A DNA stretch of 64,000 bases from Ahniella affigens (GTDB lineage: Bacteria > Pseudomonadota > Gammaproteobacteria > Xanthomonadales > Ahniellaceae), in contig NZ_CP027860.1 of NCBI RefSeq assembly GCF_003015185.1, forward strand, positions 124,001 through 188,000. The letters run 5' to 3'. This document shows positions 26,265 to 35,773 of the stretch, piece after piece. Every line of letters begins with the position of its first letter. The stretch's first letter is position 1. The notes beneath the pieces are model-generated. The model was not told the origin of the DNA. It worked only from the letters and a program-made list of their open reading frames with translations, and made no database searches. The translations under genes were made by a program, and so were the position numbers.

Positions 26265-28444
26265 CGAGATTCGATCAAGGATTGAAAAAAGTCATTCAGG
26301 CTGGCCTGGCTGTCGGCATGATCTCGCAACGCTGACGCGGCGAGCTTGAGGCGCTTGCTGAGGTCCTGACGGAGGCCCGTATCGCTTGCCAATGCCACGA
26401 TTTTGGCGACGTAGTCGGTATCGTCGCGACAGATCAGCTCGGGTACCGCCAACCGATTCAGGATAGCGAGCGTCTGCCGGCCGCGCATCAGGACTCCTGG
26501 CAGGGTCACGATCGGAAGGCCCAGCGCGGCCGCATCGAATGACGTGATCCCGCCCGACCAACCCCAGGCATCCAGAGCCAGATCGCTGGACTCGAGCCAT
26601 GCGCAGTACTCGCTGTAGGACAAAAAACCCAGCACGCGTACGCGCCGCATGCGCTCGGCGCCGAACCATTCGTGCAATGCCGCCTCGAATTCGCCAAGCG
26701 CCGCGCCGCGCATGCTGCTGGCGAACACGAGTTCGGCCTCGGGCAGCGCATCGAGCACAGCACGGAACGCAGGTATCTGCTCTGGATTGAGCTTCCAGGC
26801 GTTCTGCATGCAGATCAGACGCAATAGCCGCGAACGCTCCGGAATGGGCGTCGCCGTCGGGGCAATGAACTGGTAGGCCGCCGCAAGTCCGGCAATGCGC
26901 ACGAGGCGCTCGCTGTAGTGCTGCGCCGCGTCGACCGGCTCGGCCAGATCGCTCGACAGGAAATAGTCGATGGTCGCGTGACCGCTGCTGACCGGATGGC
27001 CCCACGTCGTCATTTGAATCGGCGCGAGCCTGAGACAAGCCAGCGTCTGCGTGGTGGGCTCCATGCCGATATCGAGATAGAGAATGACATCGGGCGCGTA
27101 CGCGGCCAATTGTTCACGCCAGAATCGTGGCGGCTCATTGCCGCGCTGATAGTGACTTGCGCGCTGCTGCCAGATGGCAGTCGAGGCGTCCTCGATCAGG
27201 TTCAATTGGAACACGCCCAGTTCGAACTGTTCGGCCGGGAGTCCGCAAATCAAGTCGCGCCACACGCGCGAAACGGAGTGCTGCTGAATATGCGCCGACA
27301 CCACGGCGACGCGCGTTTGCGCACGCGCAGGTGGAGGTGCCAACTGATCGGCCAATCCGGCAAGCACCGCCAGGCGGCGCAACACGCCTGCATACTGGCG
27401 TGCCAGTTCCGGACTTGGTTCATTCAAATAGCCGATGAAGAAGTTTGGGCACGTCGCGAGAATACGCTCAGCCAGAGCCGGTTCAATCTCATCACGATCG
27501 AGCGCAGCGTGCATGGCATTGATGCCATCGACAATCTCGGCACGATACGCGGTGCGCGCCTCGGCACTGCGATGAATCGCCTGGCGTGGATAATGCCAGC
27601 GCACCCACGCGGCGGGCCAACGTGACGCTGGATCCGTGGTGAGCTGATCGAGCTCTTGCCGGGCGAGCGGATATTGATGATCGTCGAGTAGCGCGTACGC
27701 GAGCATCAGTCGTGCCTGCGCATTGGTGGGCTCGGCCAGCAACCACCGGCGCGCGTAGTCAATCCGAACGGGCGGCGCTTCCTGCAAACTGTCGCCCAGG
27801 CGACAACGGCGCAGCAACAGGCGGGCGTCGGTTGGCGCGTGCCCAAGCGCCTGCTCGATGATTTGGACGGCGCCTTGCAGATCGCCCGTTTGCGCCTGGC
27901 AGGCGGCCAGATTCAGGCTGGCTTCAACGCGGCTTGGCGCATGTTGCAACACCACGCGGTAATGGCGTGCCGCTTGCAGCCATTGCGATTGGTCGAACGC
28001 CTGATTGCCGAGCGCCAAACGCTTGTCGATGTTGCGTGAATCCGCAGCAAGCAGGCGCTCAAAATAGTGCTCTGCCAGGTTGGTCTGCGCCAACGCTTCG
28101 GCCGCGTCGAACGCAATTCCGAGCGCTTGCGCCTGGCCAGGCAGGAGCGTCAGCAGCTGTTGCGCCGCTTCGAGGGCACGGGCAGGCTGTTGCTCCGAGA
28201 AATGGGCGCGTGCCAGATCCAGCCACACATTCGGGATGCGGGCGTTGAGGCGCGTCGAACGTTTCAAGACGTCGATGGCTTTCCCGAGCTGACCGCTCCG
28301 CCGCAGAAGATGGCCGTAGAGCGCCAACACCGTCGCATCGTTGCCATGCACGCGCGCGAGCGCTTCGGCCTTGCTGAGCGCCGGGTCGATCTGCTGCTGT
28401 GCGAGGAGTTGCTGGATGGTTTGTATCGAGGCGGACAGACTCAT
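26261..28444 (-). CDS. TPR protein with OGT/SPINDLY-like (GT41) glycosyltransferase domain, 2
   Basis: 727 residues, with a longer TPR array (about residues 1-260) than its paralogue. The catalytic half repeats the same landmarks: VAVVSAHIQQHSVSRVWRDLI, VILYLDIGMEP, TTWGHPVSSGHATIDYFLSSDLAEP (core TWGHPVSSGH) and WGWSGGITSFDAAALGLPIVT. It is probably a cytoplasmic UDP-sugar-dependent protein glycosyltransferase; the donor sugar cannot be told. It overlaps neighbours on both sides by ATGA. Two such genes with different TPR lengths suggest different protein targets or sequential glycosylation. Confidence 0.85.
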   Translation of the reverse strand: MSLSASIQTIQQLLAQQQIDPALSKAEALARVHGNDATVLALYGHLLRRSGQLGKAIDVLKRSTRLNARIPNVWLDLARAHFSEQQPARALEAAQQLLTLLPGQAQALGIAFDAAEALAQTNLAEHYFERLLAADSRNIDKRLALGNQAFDQSQWLQAARHYRVVLQHAPSRVEASLNLAACQAQTGDLQGAVQIIEQALGHAPTDARLLLRRCRLGDSLQEAPPVRIDYARRWLLAEPTNAQARLMLAYALLDDHQYPLARQELDQLTTDPASRWPAAWVRWHYPRQAIHRSAEARTAYRAEIVDGINAMHAALDRDEIEPALAERILATCPNFFIGYLNEPSPELARQYAGVLRRLAVLAGLADQLAPPPARAQTRVAVVSAHIQQHSVSRVWRDLICGLPAEQFELGVFQLNLIEDASTAIWQQRASHYQRGNEPPRFWREQLAAYAPDVILYLDIGMEPTTQTLACLRLAPIQMTTWGHPVSSGHATIDYFLSSDLAEPVDAAQHYSERLVRIAGLAAAYQFIAPTATPIPERSRLLRLICMQNAWKLNPEQIPAFRAVLDALPEAELVFASSMRGAALGEFEAALHEWFGAERMRRVRVLGFLSYSEYCAWLESSDLALDAWGWSGGITSFDAAALGLPIVTLPGVLMRGRQTLAILNRLAVPELICRDDTDYVAKIVALASDTGLRQDLSKRLKLAASALRDHADSQASLNDFFQSLIESR

Positions 28445-29430
28445 GGTGACTCTTGCTTGGCATCTTGGTCGATCAGAACCAGATCGGCCCAGACCGGGTG
28501 ATGGTCAGAACCAAAGGCTGGCGCGACCTGAAACTGCTGCACGGCCCAATCGGGGCTCGCCAGGATCAGATCGATCGGAATCCCGAGCCAGCCAAGCGCG
28601 TTGCTGGGCCAAGTGGCCTGCAGCGCATTCGCACGTTGATAGGTTGCGTTAAGTGGCCGCAGCGCCGACGACCAAGGCGATGCATTCAGGTCGCCAACAA
28701 TCAGGCGCGCGCCTGGGAACGTCTGCTGGCGCTTGGCGACTGCCTGAAGTTTCTCGGCACGGGCCTGATGCCATGCAGCCGACATCGGCGGCATGGGATG
28801 CACCGCCGACAGCAGAACCGGTTTACCCTGCCACACCAGTCGCACATCGATTTCCGGCAGTCCGGTGGCATCGATTTGGCTCTCGGCATCCTGCCACGGT
28901 ACGCGGCTCAGCACGCCAATCCCAAACGGGCTGTCTTCGGCCAGCATGAATCGTTCGGGATAGTCGCCCCAAGTGCCGGCGGTGCGGGCAATATCGGGAT
29001 GCAACTCGGTCAACACCACGATGTCTGGTTTGACTTGATCCAAAAACGCGCGCAGCCCGATCGCGTCGTGATTGGTGACCAACAGGTTGACCGCGGCAAT
29101 CCGGAGCGTTGGCGGGTTCGATGGACCGTCGGCGATAGGCAAACGTGGCGCAGCCGACCAGCAGGGCAGCAGCAACAAACCAAGTAACCCAAGGCGCAGA
29201 TGGGCGCGTTGCCAGACCCGGATCAACACGATCGTGACCAACAGGCTCGCCCACAACCACTGCCAATGACTCGCCAGGTCACTGAGCCACGCCAAGCGAA
29301 CCCAGGTCAACGCGTCGAAGGCCCGAGCGAGCCAGGGCGAGATGATGCCCAGTGTCAGCAACAGCAGGCACGCATCGAGAATGCCGCTGATCCGAAACGC
29401 GCGAGTCGTCGCGCCGGACGCCGAGTTCAT
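28441..29430 (-). CDS. Membrane-anchored endonuclease/exonuclease/phosphatase family protein
   Basis: 329 residues. Two or three hydrophobic segments lie in the first 95 residues, followed by a complete EEP (DNase I-like) domain. Metal and catalytic motifs are visible: AAVNLL, VVLTELHPD (Glu), HPMPP (His), VGDLNASPWS (Asp, Asn) and GSDHHPVWADL (final Asp-His-His). The soluble domain should face the periplasm. Such proteins may act on DNA, phospholipids or other phosphodiesters; substrate unassigned. It overlaps both neighbours by 4 bases (ATGA). Confidence 0.85.
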   Translation of the reverse strand: MNSASGATTRAFRISGILDACLLLLTLGIISPWLARAFDALTWVRLAWLSDLASHWQWLWASLLVTIVLIRVWQRAHLRLGLLGLLLLPCWSAAPRLPIADGPSNPPTLRIAAVNLLVTNHDAIGLRAFLDQVKPDIVVLTELHPDIARTAGTWGDYPERFMLAEDSPFGIGVLSRVPWQDAESQIDATGLPEIDVRLVWQGKPVLLSAVHPMPPMSAAWHQARAEKLQAVAKRQQTFPGARLIVGDLNASPWSSALRPLNATYQRANALQATWPSNALGWLGIPIDLILASPDWAVQQFQVAPAFGSDHHPVWADLVLIDQDAKQESP

Positions 29431-31571
29431 GATCGGCTGATCTCGAAACAGTGGTGGATCTTGTCGTCGCGGGCAAAATCGAACGGGATCGATTTCGCGG
29501 TAACGTCCTGGATTCGGAAGCCACTCAGCGCCTCCTGATCGAGCTTGAACCGGCGATTGTTGTTCGAAAAGAGGATCAGACCGCCCGGTGCCAGAATGTT
29601 CGCGCAGGCTTGCAATAGCGCAACATGATCGCGCTGGACATCAAAGTCCTCGGCGCGCTTGGAGTTCGAAAACGTGGGCGGATCGACGTAGATCAGGTCG
29701 TAGCGACTGGTCTCGGCCGCCAACCAACGGAGAACATCGGCCTGCACCAGTCGATGCTCGCGGCCCTCAAAGTGGTTCAACGCAAAGTTTTCGCTGGCCC
29801 ACTCCAGATACGTGCGGGACAGATCCACGCTGGTCGTCGTGCGGGCGCCACCGGCGGCCGCAAACACACTGACGGTGGCGGTGTAGCAGAACAGATTCAG
29901 AAATCGCTTGCCAGACGCGAGTTCGCGCACACGGGCACGCAACGGGCGATGATCGAGAAACAGCCCCGTGTCGAGGTAATCAAACAGATTGACGCGGAAC
30001 TTCAGGCCACCTTCTTCGACCGTCATGAAGCGCTGGCTGTCGCCTTGTTTCTCGTATTGCGATTCGCGCGTCCGGCTGCGCCGAGTTTTCACCGCGATCA
30101 GTTCGCGCGGAATCTTTAGCTCCTCAGACACGATCGTGCTGAGCTCCTTCAGGCGCCGCTGCGCGGTTTGCGGCTCGATCGTCTTGGGCGCCTCATACTC
30201 CTGAATGTGCGCAGCGCCCTCGTAGATGTCGATGGCCGCGGCGTAATCGGGCAGATCGGCGTCATACACGCGGTAGCAGCTCACCTGCTCGCGCTTCAAA
30301 CGCGGGGCCAGGTGCTTCAAGTTTTTGCGCAACCGGTTTCGAAACCCTTCGGCTGCATCCGACAATTGCACGGGCTTCGGGACGAACGCAGCCTGCGCGG
30401 TGTCGGTGAGCTCGAACGTGTAGAGCGCGCATTCGAGCGCACCGTTCAAGAATGCATAGCGCTTGTCATAGCGAAGCTCGGTGGCTTTCGCCAACGCCGG
30501 ATCGGAGGTGATCAGCGCCGCGCGCCAGTGGCCCTGTTCAGTGTCCGTTGCCGATTGCAGGTACGCGCGGGCCTTGTCGCCAAAGCGGCGGTAGATCGGC
30601 ATCAAACTATCGTGATCGGACAGGCGCTCGCCGTAGGGCGGGTTGCTCAGAATCAAGCCACGATCGCCTTGCAAACGTGGCAAATGCGCAACGTCCTGTT
30701 TGCTGACTTGGATGAAGCCACCCAAACCAGCATGCCGGACATTGTGCTGCGCACTGGCCACGGCCTGCGGGTCGCGATCAAAACCGAAAGCGCGTGCCTT
30801 GAGGTTCTGCAGACCAATGCGTGCGCGCTCCGCTGCTTCGTCGCGCAAGGCTTGCCAAGCCGCGCCGTCATGGTGTGTCCAGTGTTCAAAGCCAAAGCGT
30901 TCGCGAAGGAGTAGCGGCGCGACATCGCCAGCCATCCAAATGGCTTCGATCAACAACGTGCCAGACCCACAGAACGGATCGATAAACTGGCCACCTTCCG
31001 CCGCGATGGCTGGCCAGCCGGCCCGCAACAGCAATGCTGCTGCGAGCGTCTCGCGCAACGGCGCATCGCCAGCCTGTCGGCGGTAGCCGCGCTGATTCAG
31101 GGGCGTACCGCTGAGATCGAGCGAGATCACGGCCTTGTCGCCACGGATCAGTGCTTCGAAACTCAGATGCGGATGGTCCGTATCGACATTCGGGCGCATG
31201 CCGCGCTCGGCGCGCAGCCGATCCACCAGGGCGTCCTTGACCTTCATCGCGATGAACTGCGTGTGCGTCAGATCGCGATTGCCACCCTGGCCGTGAATCG
31301 CAAACGTCGTTTCCGGGCGCAGGTGCATTTCAAACGGAATATCGCGCGCGCCTTCATACAATGCCTCGGCATCGACCGCCTCGAATTCGGAGAGGGTCAG
31401 TAGCACCCGTGACGCGAGGCGCGAATACAACATAGCCCGGTACGCCTGCTTCAGTTCGCCGCTAAAGCGCACGCCCGAGCTCGATGCGCGCGCATCGGCG
31501 ATGCCGAACCCGATCAATTCATCACGCAGCAGCTCTTCGAGACCGCGGGCACAAGTTGCAAAGAAATCCAT
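29427..31571 (-). CDS. rlmL: Bifunctional 23S rRNA methyltransferase RlmKL
   Basis: 714 residues, the usual length of the fused gammaproteobacterial enzyme. An N-terminal THUMP domain (about 45-155) is followed by the m2G2445 methyltransferase with NPPYGERL near 310. The C-terminal RlmK part (m7G2069) carries NLFCYTATVSVFAAAGGA and YVDPPTFSNSKR near 630. It modifies 23S rRNA helix 74 during 50S assembly. It is a housekeeping gene placed at the head of the operon of EEP and glycosyltransferase genes, overlapping the EEP start by ATGA. Confidence 0.95.
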   Translation of the reverse strand: MDFFATCARGLEELLRDELIGFGIADARASSSGVRFSGELKQAYRAMLYSRLASRVLLTLSEFEAVDAEALYEGARDIPFEMHLRPETTFAIHGQGGNRDLTHTQFIAMKVKDALVDRLRAERGMRPNVDTDHPHLSFEALIRGDKAVISLDLSGTPLNQRGYRRQAGDAPLRETLAAALLLRAGWPAIAAEGGQFIDPFCGSGTLLIEAIWMAGDVAPLLLRERFGFEHWTHHDGAAWQALRDEAAERARIGLQNLKARAFGFDRDPQAVASAQHNVRHAGLGGFIQVSKQDVAHLPRLQGDRGLILSNPPYGERLSDHDSLMPIYRRFGDKARAYLQSATDTEQGHWRAALITSDPALAKATELRYDKRYAFLNGALECALYTFELTDTAQAAFVPKPVQLSDAAEGFRNRLRKNLKHLAPRLKREQVSCYRVYDADLPDYAAAIDIYEGAAHIQEYEAPKTIEPQTAQRRLKELSTIVSEELKIPRELIAVKTRRSRTRESQYEKQGDSQRFMTVEEGGLKFRVNLFDYLDTGLFLDHRPLRARVRELASGKRFLNLFCYTATVSVFAAAGGARTTTSVDLSRTYLEWASENFALNHFEGREHRLVQADVLRWLAAETSRYDLIYVDPPTFSNSKRAEDFDVQRDHVALLQACANILAPGGLILFSNNNRRFKLDQEALSGFRIQDVTAKSIPFDFARDDKIHHCFEISRS

Positions 31572-31574
31572 GGC

Positions 31575-32093
31575 TCAGCGTTGCTCCAGAAAATGCGCGA
31601 AACGCGCGGCCAGCATGTCGACCTGTTGATTCAAACGATGATCATCGGGCAGCAACTGCAGGTCCAGTTGCCGAGCGTGGCAGAATTGCGCCACCGCCAT
31701 CGCTGGAATAAGTTCATCGTTCCAGCCGTGCACGACGGCTGTCGGCACGTCAGCCAGATCGAAATCGCGATCGTAGCTCGGCAGTTTCAGCGGCAGCGCG
31801 ATCAGAAACAGGCCGCTGACCGAACACTCCAGGCTCGCGAGCCCTGAGATGAACGCGCCAAAACTGGACCCGACGAGTACGCAGGGCCGCCCGGCCGGCA
31901 AGCCATCCAGGACCGACCGCAAGCGCGCCAAACGCAACGTGGCACCGCACAAACCATGCGCCTGGTCGAGATCGCGATAGTCCGGCCGAATCGCCGCAAA
32001 CCCCAGCCGCTCGGCCACGAGCGCCAGTGCCGAAACCTTGGTGGCCTCCGGTCCCGACTCCAGCCCGTGCGAGAGCACGACGGTTCCTCTCAT
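31575..32093 (-). CDS. YqiA/YcfP-like small alpha/beta hydrolase
   Basis: 172 residues from ATG 32093; a TTG two codons upstream is less likely. The small hydrolase fold has VVLSHGLESGP near 5-15, nucleophile elbow GSSFG (Ser77), acid in HGWNDELIP and His in LPDDHRLN. It resembles the YqiA group of short-chain acyl esterases of unknown physiological substrate. Its stop lies 3 bases before the rlmL start, so it is the first gene of the long minus-strand operon. Confidence 0.82.
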   Translation of the reverse strand: MRGTVVLSHGLESGPEATKVSALALVAERLGFAAIRPDYRDLDQAHGLCGATLRLARLRSVLDGLPAGRPCVLVGSSFGAFISGLASLECSVSGLFLIALPLKLPSYDRDFDLADVPTAVVHGWNDELIPAMAVAQFCHARQLDLQLLPDDHRLNQQVDMLAARFAHFLEQR

Positions 32094-32177
32094 GATCAAT
32101 CAGCCCTGCCAAAACCGCCAATTTACCGGAAGCCGGGGGTAGGGGGCTATCAACTTGCGCCAGATGCCATGAATGGT

Positions 32178-35177
32178 TCAGTTACAGGTCGCTGGCGCAG
32201 CGTTCGTGTCCTCGAAGCCATTTACGAGTAGCCGATCGTCGAAACAGGCAGGACCACCCATGAACAAAATATTGTCGCTGACAGGGCGGTAACTCCCAAA
32301 CTGGTTGGCGTTCAATGTGACGCGCCACGTATTTTGATCGACCTTGACTGCACGTGGGTTGGCTCCAGAGCTCATTGGATACCAGCCCATTGTGCCGTCG
32401 TCGCCGGGAGTGGACGGTCCGAAGAATCGGAAACTCCAACCATACTCATTGAAGTTCTCATTGTGGAAGGTGATGTCAACCACCGCCTGCGAGCAATCGG
32501 TAATTTCAAATCGAATCAAGTCGTCCGGGTAGCCGTAGTAGAGGCTTGAGTTCGATTCAATTGGGTCACGTCCATAGCGGAGCGCAAGACGAGACTGAAC
32601 GTCTACAGCTTGCTGGCAATTGTTCGGTCCTGTCCCTGACAAAATGTCGGACGTGATGAAGCCGCCGCCGACACCTGACGGCGCGCGCAGCGCAACACCA
32701 GTGGACCCAACGTCCCCTTGTGACGAGTCCTGGTTGCCATCGCCATTTCCGTCGCCACCGTTCGGCGCATTGTTTTCCTGGCCGTTAGGGATTCCATCGC
32801 CGTCGTCATCCGCTTGTTGCAGCATGCTCCAAACACCTGCAGTTGTGCCGAGGTGCAACTGTGCGGGGACAAACGGATCAATCGTTATGGCCAGTGCCGC
32901 ATCATCGGGAAGACCGACGCTGATTGAGTGCCAAGTCAGGCCGCCGTCTGAACTTTTGTACACTGATCCCGGATTTGAAACGCTGCCGGCGCCTGACGCG
33001 TAGATGGTGCCGGCTCCGGTATCAGTAGGATCAACGGCAAGAGCACGAATGTCGACCCGAGAGCCTATGCCAGTGTCGGACCGGGTCCAGGTCGCGCCGC
33101 CATCAACAGTCTTGAAAATCGATGCGGAATCCGGTGTCTGTAAATCAATGGTCGTTGCCCACAAAATCTGATCATTAGTCGGGTGCATCGCAATAGCGAG
33201 CACATCATGATGCGTGTTTGTGCGCCCAGTTCGAAGCGGCAGCCCGTTGCTCGCAAGAATCCAGTTGGCGCCTCCATTCGAACTCTTGAAAACACCGTTG
33301 GCACGGTCGTCGAAACTGCGGAATGGGTCGTCATCGAATTCGGAATAGAACGTGCCGACGTACATCAAATTGGAGTCGGTGGGGCTGATCAATAATGTAA
33401 GCGGCGTTACGTTCTGCGAGATGAAATTGATGCCTTCAGAGATGTTGGTTGATGGAGGCAACCCCGTGTCACTGGCAGCCCAAGATCCGCCGGCTGAGTC
33501 ACTTCGAAGAATGCGGTTGTTGAAAGTAGTAGTTGTTACGCTGCCGACGACGGCATTTGATGGTGAACCATTTGCCGTTGCAAACACACGCTGGAGTGGC
33601 GTCGTACAAGGGAACACGACTGGAACGCAGGAGCGGGGATCCAGAACGATATGGCGAACGGTTCCAAGCGATTGCGGCAAGCCAGAGTCGATATTCGACC
33701 AGGTTGTGCCGTTGTCGAGGCTCTTGTAGAGCCCTGGGTTGCGATAGCCGTTCGTCTGAGAAGAGCGACCAGAGGCATATATGACCGTATTGCCGAGGTC
33801 GGGAACCGTGATTCCGACTGTGGTCGGGTCAATTGCGAGTGCACGGATTTGCGCTGCCCGGAGTCCTGAATTGGCAGCAGCCCAAGAGCCACCCGAGTTA
33901 GTCGACCGGTACAAGGCTGGTGAACTGAAGAATGGATCGCCGAAGCCAGCATAGAGGCGATTCCCTGGGAAGCCTGGTCCTGGTCGCGCCGAGGGGTTTG
34001 GGTTGACAACCACTGTGCGCAGGTTCACGCCAGCAAGACCGTTATTCAGCGACGCACCGCCGCCATCAAGATTCGAAAACGTGGTCCCGGCTGCATCGAC
34101 TGCCCGAAATACGCCTGCGCCATCGGCAGAGACCCAAAGCCGGCGCGTACCAGTTACTCCAAACCCTGGCTCTGCATAGATGCCCGTCGCCAACACAGGT
34201 ACAGGTGGGTTTGGCGCAATGGTGGAGGTATAGCTCGAATTGGCGGTCAGGCCCGCGAAGCTGTTTGAAATCGTATTACCAGAGTCGGTGGTGCGGAATA
34301 TGTTCGAAAGCGAGCTGTTATTGATGCTGAACCAATAAGAACCGGCTGTAGTTGGGTGTCCAACGACCTTGAACTTTCCCCCAGAGAATGAAATGAACGT
34401 TGCCGTCGACTGGGTAAAAGTATTGCCATTGTCAACCGTCGCATAGATTTGCCCAGTTGCCGATATCGCGAGACCAGAACTGCCCGCACCATAAGCGAGA
34501 CCCGGGATGTCTGAAGTCAGACCTACTGTACATCCGCTGCAGGTCGAGGCAGTCCAGCTGTTGCCGCTGTCAGCTGACGTGTAAAGTGTTGGACCGATGC
34601 CATCCCGTTCTGCCAGGCCAAGCAGCAGGCGGGTCGGGTCAGAGGCCTTGATGGCCAGCGATAGGCCGTTCGCTGGAGAAGGCAAGCCAGTCCCAAAAGC
34701 TGAGAAGCTCGCGCCAAAATCTGCGCTTCGAAGCAAAGGGGTCGCGTCGTTTGAGTAGGCCATCAGTATGACGCCAGTATTGCCCGGCACATCCAGCCAC
34801 TGATTGGGTAGCTCGTTCGTGCCGGTGAACTCAGCGCCGGTCGCCAGCCAGTTGTCGCCGCCATCCGTGCTGCGGTAGATGCGTCCGGCGCTATCCATCA
34901 CATACACATTGGTCGGGGCGTCCTGATCGAACACCGGTGGCAGCAAGGTAGAGACCAGCGCGCCAATACCCTGATCAGCACGCTCCCAGGTAACGCCACC
35001 ATCAAACGTCCGGAAAAGTCCACCACGAGTGATCGCGAACATGGTCGTCGCGGTCGTCGGGTGAATTGCCATCTGATAGACCTGACCGCCGTAGGGTCCG
35101 GCGCTAGTCCAGATGCCATTCCCGGCGTTGGCGCAAGTACAGAGCGCGAAAAACAGCATGGCTGATAAGGCTCTCAT
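32178..35177 (-). CDS. Secreted BNR/sortilin-like propeller protein with choice-of-anchor-U-like region and NGFE tail
   Basis: 999 residues from ATG 35177 (strong GAGGGAGA upstream; signal peptide MRALSAMLFFALCTCANA). About 750 residues are propeller blades with Asp-box motifs (RTFDGGVTWE, RSTDGGDNW, KSLDNGTTW, KTVDGGATW, KSSDGGLTW), as in sortilin/Vps10 or xyloglucanase-type folds, but no catalytic residues are evident. Near 780 an acidic DDDGDGIPNGQEN segment begins a choice-of-anchor-U-like domain. The end reads RLLVNGFEDTNAAPATCN and contains the same NGFE motif as other secreted proteins here. A secreted, possibly surface-attached binding protein is likely. GC content is lower than in the upstream operon. 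Confidence 0.8.
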   Translation of the reverse strand: MRALSAMLFFALCTCANAGNGIWTSAGPYGGQVYQMAIHPTTATTMFAITRGGLFRTFDGGVTWERADQGIGALVSTLLPPVFDQDAPTNVYVMDSAGRIYRSTDGGDNWLATGAEFTGTNELPNQWLDVPGNTGVILMAYSNDATPLLRSADFGASFSAFGTGLPSPANGLSLAIKASDPTRLLLGLAERDGIGPTLYTSADSGNSWTASTCSGCTVGLTSDIPGLAYGAGSSGLAISATGQIYATVDNGNTFTQSTATFISFSGGKFKVVGHPTTAGSYWFSINNSSLSNIFRTTDSGNTISNSFAGLTANSSYTSTIAPNPPVPVLATGIYAEPGFGVTGTRRLWVSADGAGVFRAVDAAGTTFSNLDGGGASLNNGLAGVNLRTVVVNPNPSARPGPGFPGNRLYAGFGDPFFSSPALYRSTNSGGSWAAANSGLRAAQIRALAIDPTTVGITVPDLGNTVIYASGRSSQTNGYRNPGLYKSLDNGTTWSNIDSGLPQSLGTVRHIVLDPRSCVPVVFPCTTPLQRVFATANGSPSNAVVGSVTTTTFNNRILRSDSAGGSWAASDTGLPPSTNISEGINFISQNVTPLTLLISPTDSNLMYVGTFYSEFDDDPFRSFDDRANGVFKSSNGGANWILASNGLPLRTGRTNTHHDVLAIAMHPTNDQILWATTIDLQTPDSASIFKTVDGGATWTRSDTGIGSRVDIRALAVDPTDTGAGTIYASGAGSVSNPGSVYKSSDGGLTWHSISVGLPDDAALAITIDPFVPAQLHLGTTAGVWSMLQQADDDGDGIPNGQENNAPNGGDGNGDGNQDSSQGDVGSTGVALRAPSGVGGGFITSDILSGTGPNNCQQAVDVQSRLALRYGRDPIESNSSLYYGYPDDLIRFEITDCSQAVVDITFHNENFNEYGWSFRFFGPSTPGDDGTMGWYPMSSGANPRAVKVDQNTWRVTLNANQFGSYRPVSDNILFMGGPACFDDRLLVNGFEDTNAAPATCN

Positions 35178-35773
35178 GTTCGTCTCCCTCACTCAGAATT
35201 CGGCTTGAACAGTCTTTGCGAAAAATGCCCTAGAGAACAATATCTTACCGTCAACGCCCGTTGCGCGCCCGACAATGAACAAACTACGACGAATTCGGGC
35301 AAAATTGATACGAATCAAATGCTTGACGGCTGGATTTTGACAAATTTTGCCTGGACGTCCTGGATTTACATGACCTACTAAGAAACGCCAGAGGCGAGCA
35401 AATCGATCAAGTCCCGACGTTCGAATTTGCAAGGTGCCGTGAGAAACCGATTTTCGATAGCAGTCCCTCCAGCAATCTTTCGTCGGAGGATTCGAATCCG
35501 CGGTTTGGTTTTGCAAAAGCTTACTACCTAGTTCGCAAAGCGGTCTATGACTTCATTGCCGCAATTCTGTCTGAAATCCGCGCATAAACGATGTTGCTTC
35601 TGAACGCTTGCGCCAACTAGGATGAGAAATCCTCCTCCCTGACCGACCTCACCAACGCAAATTTGGTGGGCTGCAGTGTCTTTACATCTCGAAAGAGTGT
35701 CTCGATAGATGTCAGAAGCGGGAGCTGCGGAGAGTGTACTGCGCAGAACAAACAAACTCAGAAAGGAATTGCA
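35178..35773. other. Long AT-rich divergent intergenic region
   Basis: 596 bp between the divergent propeller and giant RHS genes, visibly richer in A and T than flanking genes. A TTGACA hexamer lies at 35337-35342 but I see no good -10 at proper spacing, so I do not call a promoter. Short minus-strand frames (35193-35516 and 35528-35791) lack ribosome sites and family resemblance. The length suggests regulated expression of one or both secreted proteins. Confidence 0.6.

Noticed and set aside
24771-26285. 504-codon plus-strand frame over the first GT41-like gene
   Set aside because: Antisense shadow; the minus-strand gene has conserved motifs and ATGA coupling.
35337-35342. TTGACA considered as -35 of the RHS gene promoter
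   Set aside because: No acceptable -10 hexamer at 16-18 bp spacing, and it lies over 400 bp from the start.
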